Shown here piece by piece: positions 1-6,537 of a stretch of 64,000 nt of DNA. The number at the start of each line of letters is the position of its first letter. The stretch's first letter is position 1. Made by a program: the position numbers and the translations under genes. Origin of the DNA: Dyadobacter sp. UC 10 (lineage in GTDB: Bacteria > Bacteroidota > Bacteroidia > Cytophagales > Spirosomataceae); assembly GCF_008369915.1 (NCBI RefSeq), contig NZ_VSRN01000001.1, forward strand, positions 5,266,501 through 5,330,500. Direction: 5' to 3'. Below the pieces are notes generated by a model, which had not been told where the DNA came from, made no database searches, and worked only from the letters and a program-made list of their open reading frames with translations.

Positions 1-2
1 TT

Positions 3-1229
3 TGCAAATCCCTGGCTGCACTGGGATACATCATCGATATTTTCACCAGAAAGGATGCCGCTGTTCTGACAGAGGTCGTAAGCTGGTTGCCGGGGATCCG
101 CGTGATCCACATGGACGCCGGTCCGGCGAAGGAAGTTCCCAAAGAAGCCTTGCTGGGATATATGGACGAATTCACCAGAAGCATGATCACTTTTATCAAA
201 AAACAGCAATTCGATTACGAATTGGTGCATGCGAACTTCTTTATGTCTGGTCTGGTGGCATCGGAGATCAAAAGACGCCTTGGAATACCGTATGTGATCA
301 CATTTCACGCACTGGGCAAGATCCGCATGATACACCAGAAGGAAAAAGACGCATTTCCTGCCGCCCGGCTGGATATTGAACAAATGCTGGTTAACGATGC
401 TGATTACATTATCGCGGAATGCCCGCAGGACAAGCAGGACCTGATCGGGCATTACAACGCCGATCCCTCCCGGATCACGATTATTCCTTGCGGGTTCAGT
501 TCGGAAGAGTTTTATCCGGCTTCCAAAGCAAAAGCGAGACAGCGGCTGGGGCTGAAAAAAGATGAGGTAGTGCTTTTGCAGCTCGGCCGGATCGTGCCCC
601 GGAAAGGTATTGACAACGTGATACGGGCGATGCGGTATTTAAAGGATATTCCAAAAGTAAGGCTGCTGGTGGTAGGCGGCTCCGATGACAAGCCCGATTT
701 TTCACGGGACACGGAACTCCGTCGCTTGAAAGAGGTTGCAGAACAGGAGGGAGTTGCCGCTGCCGTGGAATTTGTCGGGCGCAGGAACAGGCAACAGCTG
801 CGCCATTACTATCAGGCAGCCGACTTTTTTATCTCCACGCCCTGGTACGAACCATTCGGCATTACCCCGCTCGAAGCAATGGCCTGCGGTACCCCCGTAA
901 TCGGCTCGGACGTCGGCGGGATTAAGTATACGGTTTTGCACGGAGAAACGGGCTTTCTGGTGCCGCCGCATGATCCCAGGAACCTGGCCGATGCGGTGCT
1001 GGAAGGGGTTTCCTGCCCTGAGAAATACCGTAAACTTTGCCAAAATGCATTGAAGCGGGTTAATGAAAACTTCACCTGGAGTTATGTGGCCCAAAAAGCG
1101 CACCGACTTTATAGCCGCGTGGCCGGTAAGAGAGTTGTAACTCCGCTTTATTTGCTGCAATTGAAAAGATCAAAAAGGAAGCCGGTAGCCGAACCTGTTT
1201 TCAGCATACCTGCCTTTGCAGTTTCTTAA
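3..1229 (+). CDS. Glycosyltransferase family 4 (GT-B), 5' end outside the window
   Basis: A retaining GT-B glycosyltransferase that moves a sugar from a nucleotide-sugar donor to an unknown acceptor, probably in the cytosol. The frame is open from the first bases of the window, and residues before the first candidate start (GYIIDIFTRKD) already fit the N-terminal Rossmann fold, so the true start lies upstream. The nucleotide-binding half begins around LLQLGRIVPRKGIDNVI. The donor-binding E-x7-E motif (EPFGITPLE) is encoded at 849-875, followed by the usual ACGTPVIGSDVGGI and GETGFLVPP segments. The arrangement resembles the sucrose-synthase/phosphate-synthase-like branch of GT4; donor and acceptor cannot be read from the sequence. 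About 408 residues are visible. It is followed by a 250-base gap in which I see no other gene. Confidence 0.9.
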   Translation, partial: CKSLAALGYIIDIFTRKDAAVLTEVVSWLPGIRVIHMDAGPAKEVPKEALLGYMDEFTRSMITFIKKQQFDYELVHANFFMSGLVASEIKRRLGIPYVITFHALGKIRMIHQKEKDAFPAARLDIEQMLVNDADYIIAECPQDKQDLIGHYNADPSRITIIPCGFSSEEFYPASKAKARQRLGLKKDEVVLLQLGRIVPRKGIDNVIRAMRYLKDIPKVRLLVVGGSDDKPDFSRDTELRRLKEVAEQEGVAAAVEFVGRRNRQQLRHYYQAADFFISTPWYEPFGITPLEAMACGTPVIGSDVGGIKYTVLHGETGFLVPPHDPRNLADAVLEGVSCPEKYRKLCQNALKRVNENFTWSYVAQKAHRLYSRVAGKRVVTPLYLLQLKRSKRKPVAEPVFSIPAFAVS

Positions 1230-1479
1230 AATTTTCCGCAATTGGGGTCAGTAAAATATAGAAAACTCAGAATGATACGCTGGTCGCGTTTTTAGTAAAT
1301 CAAACAAATTAGATTTCAGCGCGAACAATACTGTCGTTATAATATTTTTCACTGATAGATAATCGAAGATTTTCCGATGGCGCCAGTTTGATCTGGTTCA
1401 TTGAAATTAGAAGGGGTGCTTGACGGGCGGCATGGTTTTAGCAGGTTGCTTCTCGTTCCATCCAACGTTTTGACATATT

Positions 1480-2418
1480 ATGAGGGCAGCAATCATTGAG
1501 AAGTACGGTGAACCGGAAGTTTTTCAAATAAAGGAAATGCCGATTCCCGAGTTAAAAGACGGGCAGGTATTGATTCAAAACAAAGCTTCGTCCGTCAACC
1601 CGGTTGATACACTGGTAAGGCAGGGCAAGACAAGGCTGCTGACGGGTTTGTTTGGAGAGCATATCATCGGGTCTGATTTCAGCGGCATAGTGATCAAATC
1701 CCAAAGCGCTGCTTTTTCGGTCGGAACGGAAGTGTATGGAATGATGAGTGCTGTAAAAGGAGGGGCTTATGCGGAGATGATCGTGGTAGAAGAAAGCGAC
1801 GTGGCCGCAAAACCTTCGAACCTGTCATTTACCGAAGCAGCTGTGATCCCCCTGGTTGGCCTCACCGCATGGCAGGGGCTGGTTGTCGACGGCGTGCTCG
1901 GCACCGGGCAAAATGTGCTGGTTACGGGATGTACGGGGGGAGTTGGCACGATGGCCACGCAGATAGCAAAACATTTCGGCTGTACTGTTACCGGCACGTG
2001 CAGCAGCGAGAATACCGCTTTTGCGAGGGAAGTCGGCGTGGATCACGTCATTCCATTTGACGAAAAGGAGGTACCTGAACAAAAGCAATTCGATCTCATC
2101 TTCGACGCAGCGGGAAATTTTACGATCAGCGACCTGGATGGAAGTCTGAAAGAAAATGCCCTTTTTGTGACCACCCGTGCAGGAGCAGACGATCTGACGG
2201 GCGCTTTGGAGGCAGCTGTGGATATGCTGTTGCGGAAGCGGATGAAAATCGTAAAAGTAAAGCCCGACATAGCACATTTGTATCAGCTGGCTCGGTTAGC
2301 AGAATCAGGGGAATTGAAACCTTATATCGCCGAAACGTTTGGGCTGGAACAGTTGGCCGCTGCCCATCGGAAAATGGAAGAAGGCGGGTTCACAGGAAAA
2401 ATCGCGGTGGAGATCTGA
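1480..2418 (+). CDS. NADP-dependent quinone oxidoreductase-like MDR protein
   Basis: A medium-chain dehydrogenase/reductase of the zinc-independent quinone-oxidoreductase type, expected to use NADPH to reduce quinones or enones in the cytosol. The GroES-like N-terminal half (about residues 1-125) contains the typical SSVNPVDTLVRQG segment. The Rossmann half starts at residue 148 with VTGCTGGVGTMATQIAKH, the glycine-rich cofactor loop of this family. The length of 312 residues is normal for the group, and no zinc-binding cysteine cluster is visible. The ATG at 1480 begins the canonical MRAAIIEKYGEPEVF, so the start is secure. It stands alone and converges with the DUF1579-like gene, only 5 bases away. 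The physiological substrate is unknown. Confidence 0.88.
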   Translation: MRAAIIEKYGEPEVFQIKEMPIPELKDGQVLIQNKASSVNPVDTLVRQGKTRLLTGLFGEHIIGSDFSGIVIKSQSAAFSVGTEVYGMMSAVKGGAYAEMIVVEESDVAAKPSNLSFTEAAVIPLVGLTAWQGLVVDGVLGTGQNVLVTGCTGGVGTMATQIAKHFGCTVTGTCSSENTAFAREVGVDHVIPFDEKEVPEQKQFDLIFDAAGNFTISDLDGSLKENALFVTTRAGADDLTGALEAAVDMLLRKRMKIVKVKPDIAHLYQLARLAESGELKPYIAETFGLEQLAAAHRKMEEGGFTGKIAVEI

Positions 2419-2423
2419 AAAGT

Positions 2424-2921
2424 TTATTCTGTGCGGTGGTAAATGGTTTCCGTCGCTTTGTCTTCCTGGCCTTCGGGTGAAATATTATAGGCGGTAATAG
2501 TCAGTTGGTTGAGTTCATGGAGCTGAAAAACCGTGCGCCAGCCCCAGGGAACGGGGATATCCGGGCCGCCATAGCTGCCCAGGACAGAAAATCCGTGTTC
2601 AACGGAACTGCCTTCCGAAAGCATGATCGCCGTGCCCATATGGAAACTGTCGATCCACGAAACCTGAAATTTTCCATTCGCAAGGTCATACCCGATCGTC
2701 GCCGAACCTTCGAAATGCTTGCCGCTGAGGCTACCGCTGTATTGGTACAACAAAAACCTGCCTCCCAGAATAGACTGGATTCTGCCCGTCATGGCCGATT
2801 CGTCGGCGACTACGTTTGGTTCAAACCAGGTTTTGGTAACCCCTTCCCATTTCCCGACCATCGCATGAATATGCTGATGAATACCTGACTCCAATGAAAT
2901 TTCAAATTTTGTCTTGCCCAT
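2424..2921 (-). CDS. DUF1579-like protein
   Basis: A soluble protein of 165 residues resembling the DUF1579 family, which has no agreed function. Family-like features are the GKWEGVTKTWFEP opening, the GGRFLLYQYSG strand and the YDLANGKFQVSWIDSFHMG region, consistent with a small lipocalin-like beta-barrel. I chose the ATG at 2921 (MGKTKFEISLE) rather than the longer reading frame up to 2996, because the extra 25 residues (MHQVKLHCFQTM and on) do not look like part of the fold. No signal peptide follows from the chosen start. It converges with the MDR gene. The assignment rests on sequence pattern only. Confidence 0.75.
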   Translation of the reverse strand: MGKTKFEISLESGIHQHIHAMVGKWEGVTKTWFEPNVVADESAMTGRIQSILGGRFLLYQYSGSLSGKHFEGSATIGYDLANGKFQVSWIDSFHMGTAIMLSEGSSVEHGFSVLGSYGGPDIPVPWGWRTVFQLHELNQLTITAYNISPEGQEDKATETIYHRTE

Positions 2922-3063
2922 AGTGTTAGTAAGCGTTTGAAGGTAAGTGGCTAAAATAAGCATAGTTTGAAAGCAATGAAGCTTTACCTGATGCAACTTG
3001 CAAACATCCTATATCTGTTTTACTTTTGCTTTGTCATTTCCCAAAGGGAAAAGGACCTGGTGG

Positions 3064-3085
3064 GCCGCATTACCGTAATTGCGGC
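3064..3085. other. Hairpin between DUF1579-like gene and the DUF3800 unit
   Basis: GCCGCA at 3064-3069 pairs with TGCGGC at 3080-3085, and TTAC at 3070-3073 pairs with GTAA at 3075-3078. It lies 6 bases beyond the stop of the minus-strand gene ending at 3091 and may end that transcript. On the minus strand it is not followed by a run of T, so a standard intrinsic terminator is not proven. Confidence 0.4.
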
Positions 3086-3090
3086 AATTT

Positions 3091-3588
3091 TTATGTCCTG
3101 TTAGCTCTAAACCAGTCGAGCCGTTTTTTGAAATACTTCCTATTGAGCTCGCTATCAATGTGAAAGCTGGTGATAACAAGGTAGTCTGGTAAAATCTTTT
3201 CCATAATCACCAGAAAATCTTCATCTCGGTACCAATAATAATCTCTCAACCGGCCACTGTCCTCTGGGTATTGAAAGAAAATGATTTCTTCTTCATTTCT
3301 ATTTTCCAGAATGCAGCGTATCCAGTGTATCCTATTTGCCCGATGCCGGTCAAACATTCTCTGCCTGGACTCCACTTTTCGTGTAATCAGATGAACAAAT
3401 GTTTCGGGATAGGTTTCAAAGCCGGGAATTGAGGAGTTTTTAAGCACAATTTTTATATTAAGCCCGTCAATTTTAAAGGGATTGTCTATGAAATCTCGCT
3501 TAAATTCCTCAAACAAAAGATTGAGATGAGCCTGAGTAGGATCCAGCCCAAGGTTATAAATAAGGTCGCCTAACTCATGCAGATCCAT
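3091..3588 (-). CDS. Hypothetical protein, possible BECR-fold nuclease, partner of DUF3800 protein
   Basis: A 165-residue soluble protein. I do not recognise it with certainty. Its second half has the spacing of the phage-type Barnase-EndoU-ColicinE5/D-RelE (PBECR) nucleases: PETFVHLITRKVE with His66 and Arg70, a basic stretch RANRIHWIRCIL (84-93), then DEDFLVIMEKILPDYLVITSFHID (Tyr136, Thr140, His143), like the closing strands of that fold. The N-terminal half (about 1-50) is acidic/hydrophobic and unassigned. It starts 3 bases after the stop of the upstream DUF3800 gene, so the two are surely co-transcribed. If the fold call is right, it could be an RNA-cleaving effector; that is inference. 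The alternative is a plain hypothetical protein. Confidence 0.6.
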   Translation of the reverse strand: MDLHELGDLIYNLGLDPTQAHLNLLFEEFKRDFIDNPFKIDGLNIKIVLKNSSIPGFETYPETFVHLITRKVESRQRMFDRHRANRIHWIRCILENRNEEEIIFFQYPEDSGRLRDYYWYRDEDFLVIMEKILPDYLVITSFHIDSELNRKYFKKRLDWFRANRT

Positions 3589-3591
3589 CTC

Positions 3592-4287
3592 CTATTGATT
3601 CTTAGGCTGATGATCAAAAATATTAAACTTTGTTTCCCAGGGCGCTGTGCCTTCATGAAGCGAGAAGCCGGAAGCTTTTTCAAGATAGTGTATGAATTCC
3701 AGTTTGGCCTGATGACCCGTGAACTCTTTATTTTCAACGCGTGCTTTGTATGTAATCGCGCCGATAAATAAGTCGGTAAGCTGAAAAAAAATGTTTTCGT
3801 TGGAGCGCAAGTGCTGGAAATGTATGAAGGGAGATTTGCCTTTGTGATAGTTATTAAAAACTTCCGTGATCTTTTGAAGCTTCTGTTTCCCCTTAGTGTC
3901 CTTTATGTCCATGAAGATCCGGTATTGAAGATCAACCGGATTTGGACGCAACAGGTAGTAGGTTAACTTATAGTAAAAATTATCATGGGAACCTTGGTTG
4001 AAATCCTGGTTGTTTAACCGGTCTTTATATTTGACCAAAACACATCGGAATTCTAGGGGTGTACAAAAGAAGAAATCGACCAATTCTTTGTATAAAGCCA
4101 ATCGCGAAATTGAAAATTTATTCCATTTTATTTCACCCGGTGTCCGGTGACGTCGCTTGATCTCCTCAAATTTCTGGTATAGCTCCCCATACACCGTCGC
4201 CGGTACTTTAATGTAGCCAATGCACATGACTGGTATAGAGTCATGTTCTAAGTGGCAGCTTTCGTCGACAAAGAGGTTGTATTTCAT
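3592..4287 (-). CDS. DUF3800 domain protein
   Basis: A 231-residue protein with the DUF3800 hallmarks: the opening strand MKYNLFVDES with Asp8-Glu9, GEIKW with Glu52, RIFMDIKD with Asp127, and a C-terminal FFQLTDLFIGAI with Asp172. The spacing of four acidic residues agrees with an RNase-H-like metal-dependent fold, which is how this family is generally viewed; no biochemical role is firmly known. It is the first gene of a minus-strand pair with the 165-residue protein at 3091-3588. DUF3800 genes are often seen in variable genome regions. The ATG at 4287 begins exactly at the first beta strand, so the start is well supported. Length is normal for the family. Confidence 0.8.
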   Translation of the reverse strand: MKYNLFVDESCHLEHDSIPVMCIGYIKVPATVYGELYQKFEEIKRRHRTPGEIKWNKFSISRLALYKELVDFFFCTPLEFRCVLVKYKDRLNNQDFNQGSHDNFYYKLTYYLLRPNPVDLQYRIFMDIKDTKGKQKLQKITEVFNNYHKGKSPFIHFQHLRSNENIFFQLTDLFIGAITYKARVENKEFTGHQAKLEFIHYLEKASGFSLHEGTAPWETKFNIFDHQPKNQ

Positions 4288-4410
4288 TGGACAGCATTTA
4301 GCAAAATAAGGTCTTTGACTGACCGGTTACGCTTACTTTAAATGTTCGGCGAACAAAATAAGTCTAATTCCATAAATTCCATCGATTCTTAAAAGCACCC
4401 GCCGTTAGCA

Positions 4411-4436
4411 TTTGTTCTCTTAATATAATTATTTTG
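4411..4436 (+). promoter_or_regulatory. Candidate Bacteroidota promoter for ECF sigma 1
   Basis: TTTG at 4411-4414 (-33 type box) is followed by TTATTTTG at 4429-4436, which matches five of the six fixed bases of the TAnnTTTG -7 box. The ATG of the sigma gene lies 44 bases further on. Pattern match only. Confidence 0.35.
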
Positions 4437-4479
4437 CGATGAATATGATTCTTTCCTATATCACCATTAGCCCTGTTCC

Positions 4480-5085
4480 ATGAAGACCGTTTCTAGGCAG
4501 TCCGAAGAGTCGCTGTGGCAGGCATTTATAGCTGGTGATGATGAGGCGTTTGAGTCTTTGGTCGATCAGATTTATCCCTCCCTTTTTCACTACGGGTCCA
4601 AATTCAGCCGGGACAAAGAGCTGGTCAGGGACTGCATCCAGGATGTGTTTCTGAAACTCTGGGAAAGCAGAAAAAGGCTGAACGACAGCATTCCGCCGGC
4701 TCCCTATCTTTTTGCTGCGCTGAGAAGAAGGATTCACCGGCAGGCAGAGCCGCCCGCAGGCAGTACGGATGCCAGTTGGGAAGCTGACTATTTCCAGGTT
4801 GCTTTCAGTGTGGAAGAAGAATTGATCCGCTCGGAAACGACCAGGGAGCTAAGCCGACGGTTTACCGCATTGCTGAACAGTCTGCCTGCCCGGCAAAAAG
4901 AGATCATTCTCCTGAAATACTTCGAAAATCTCTCCCGGGACGAGATCGCAGACATCATGCAGATCAGCCCGCAATCCGTATCCAATACACTTCAGAAATC
5001 TTTAAAATGGTTGCGAATAAACTGGTCCTCAGTGGTTTTTCTTACGTTGGCGGCTTTTTGTAAACATTCTGATAAAAATTTTTAA
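4480..5085 (+). CDS. ECF RNA polymerase sigma factor, module 1
   Basis: A 201-residue sigma-70 family factor of the extracytoplasmic-function type, directing RNA polymerase to the promoters of its own nutrient-uptake module. Region 2 is visible around residues 22-70 (YPSLFHYGSKFSRDKELVRDCIQDVFLKLWES) and region 4 around 135-180 (LPARQKEIILLKYFENLSRDEIADIMQISPQSVSNTL), the helix-turn-helix that reads the -35 element. It is followed after 60 bases by a FecR anti-sigma gene and then by susC/susD genes, the standard cell-surface signalling order of Bacteroidota. The factor is expected to be held inactive by that FecR until the STN-bearing SusC senses ligand. The start at 4480 gives a normal N-terminus (SEESLWQAFIAGDDEAFESL). 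Confidence 0.93.
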   Translation: MKTVSRQSEESLWQAFIAGDDEAFESLVDQIYPSLFHYGSKFSRDKELVRDCIQDVFLKLWESRKRLNDSIPPAPYLFAALRRRIHRQAEPPAGSTDASWEADYFQVAFSVEEELIRSETTRELSRRFTALLNSLPARQKEIILLKYFENLSRDEIADIMQISPQSVSNTLQKSLKWLRINWSSVVFLTLAAFCKHSDKNF

Positions 5086-5145
5086 TCCGCGGAGGGTATC
5101 TGTGACGACGGCGTGTCTATAGTACGCCAAAAGCAATGACCCTGC

Positions 5146-6195
5146 ATGGAATATTTTAGTCAATATACGGTCGAAGAGCTGGCGTTGAACGAAGCTTTTC
5201 GTGAGCTGGTACTGCACCCGACTGAGAGTCAGGAGCAGGAATTCCGGCAATGGATCGAGCAGTATCCTGTTGAAGGGCAGAAATTGCTTGCAGCCGCGGA
5301 CATTGTCCGCGCTGTCCGCATAGAACATACTTCGCTGTCGCCTTCGGAACATTCGGAGGCTGTACAGCAAATATTCGGGCTCACATCCAGAAAGGAAAAA
5401 ATTCGGCGGTTTATGCCGCTTTACTATTGGGCCGCCGGCGCTGCGGCCATACTGGCGGTGCTCATCGGTTTTTACATGTTACCTGCCCGGAACCAACCGG
5501 AGGTTAGCACTATGCCGTCGGAGCAAAATGACCGGCAGGGCTGGGAATGGAACAATACCCGACATGCAAAGCTCATACAACTTGCGGACGGCAGCAGTAT
5601 ATTTCTAAAACCTGGCAGCGCAGTTCGTTATCCCGGCAAGTTTGGGCCGGATCACAGAAAAGTAGAGCTGCAGGGCGAAGCTTTTTTTGAAATCGCCCCC
5701 GATCAATCGAAGCCATTTTTTGTGTACGCCAATGCAACTGTGACGAAAGTGCTGGGTACCAGTTTCAGCGTCAGGGCATTTGCCAAAGAGGACAATACGG
5801 TTGTGGGGGTGCGGTCAGGCGAGGTAGCTGTTTCTCGCCTCAATGGCAGCAGCCTTGCAGAAGCAATACAGGTTGTGCCGGGACAGCAGGCCACTGTTAA
5901 TAAGAAAGGCGAAGGTATTTCGAAGTCGCTTTTGAGGTCTGACGACGAGATTAGCTATTTTTTGAGGTCGGCCGCGAACGGAAAGAATATCGAGGTCGTC
6001 CATTATCTCAGCATTGCCCGCAAGGCATTTGATATTGACATTTCATTTGACGCTAAAAAATTAAAATCCTGTAAAATCCGCGCAAATTTCGAAGGTATAC
6101 ACCTCCTGGAACAGATCGACGCTATGTGCAAAGCGATCAATGCCAGTTATTCGATTAAGAATGGCGGGATTGTGATTAAGTCGGGCGGGTGTTAG
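5146..6195 (+). CDS. FecR-type anti-sigma factor, module 1
   Basis: A 349-residue single-pass inner-membrane protein that binds the sigma factor on the cytoplasmic side and contacts the STN domain of SusC in the periplasm. A transmembrane helix is seen at about residues 91-112 (PLYYWAAGAAAILAVLIGFYML). The FecR domain (about 140-250) contains LADGSSIFLKPGSAVRYPGKF and the VTKVLGTSFSVRAF signature. The C-terminal part from about 277 (VVHYLSIARKAFDIDISFDA to a terminal GGC) is the DUF4974 tail common in Bacteroidota. It lies between its cognate sigma factor gene and a SusC with an STN domain. The ATG at 5146 fits; the 60-base gap to the sigma gene is compatible with one transcript. Confidence 0.92.
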   Translation: MEYFSQYTVEELALNEAFRELVLHPTESQEQEFRQWIEQYPVEGQKLLAAADIVRAVRIEHTSLSPSEHSEAVQQIFGLTSRKEKIRRFMPLYYWAAGAAAILAVLIGFYMLPARNQPEVSTMPSEQNDRQGWEWNNTRHAKLIQLADGSSIFLKPGSAVRYPGKFGPDHRKVELQGEAFFEIAPDQSKPFFVYANATVTKVLGTSFSVRAFAKEDNTVVGVRSGEVAVSRLNGSSLAEAIQVVPGQQATVNKKGEGISKSLLRSDDEISYFLRSAANGKNIEVVHYLSIARKAFDIDISFDAKKLKSCKIRANFEGIHLLEQIDAMCKAINASYSIKNGGIVIKSGGC

Positions 6196-6200
6196 TTTGG

Positions 6201-6264
6201 CTGTTGGCTTTTAGCTATTAGCTGTTAGCTGTTAGCTGTTAGCTTTAGGCTGTAAGCAATAAGC
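6201..6264. repeat. Low-complexity TTAGCTG-type heptamer repeat
   Basis: Imperfect tandem copies of a seven-base unit (TTAGCTG/TTAGCTA), with three near-perfect copies between about 6223 and 6244 and decayed copies on either side. It directly follows the FecR stop codon. No coding potential is seen. The A/T-rich stretch from 6265 to 6350 after it contains related short words (CTAAATCC, CTAACTCC) but nothing else that I can name. Confidence 0.8.
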
Positions 6265-6350
6265 TTTTTTTGCGGAGGAGCTTCAACTTTGAAATATTCC
6301 TAAATCCTTAATTTTTAACCTAACTCCTAAACTCTTAACCAAAAACAATT

Positions 6351-6418
6351 CCGAACTCCCGAACTCCCGAACTCTAAACTCATAAACTCTAAACTCATAA
6401 ACTCTAAACTTCTAAACT
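6351..6418. repeat. Tandem CTCTAAACTCATAAA-type repeat
   Basis: A short tandem array: CCGAACT-type units at about 6351-6371 run into about three copies of a 15-base unit beginning CTCTAAACT. It sits in the 342-base gap between fecR and susC of module 1. The gap also holds the heptamer repeat and the stem-loop at 6424. Confidence 0.8.
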
Positions 6419-6423
6419 AAAAA

Positions 6424-6449
6424 ACCGGCAGTGCTGTAACACCGCCGGT
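6424..6449 (+). promoter_or_regulatory. Conserved stem-loop in the susC 5' leader, module 1
   Basis: CCGGCAGTG (6425-6433) pairs with CACCGCCGG (6440-6448) around the loop CTGTAA, with one A-C mismatch and an extra outer A-T pair. It ends 89 bases before the susC ATG. A second stem-loop with the same size and nearly the same loop lies in the leader of the module 2 susC (15740-15763), with two compensatory base-pair changes. No T-run follows, so it is not a standard terminator. A leader RNA element or protein-binding hairpin is the likeliest reading. Confidence 0.6.
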
Positions 6450-6537
6450 CTGTGCTCTCCGATTTTGCATTTTCGACGATACGGATCGGATTGAGCTGGC
6501 TTCAACCATTTCCACAGTTCAAAACCATTTTAAAAGT

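Noticed and set aside
6201..6418. The short tandem repeats as a CRISPR array
   Set aside because: Units are only 7 to 15 bases and adjoin without unique spacers.
6424..6449. Leader stem-loop as an intrinsic terminator of fecR
   Set aside because: No run of T follows it or its counterpart at 15740, and the pairs changed in a compensatory way, which fits a structured leader better.
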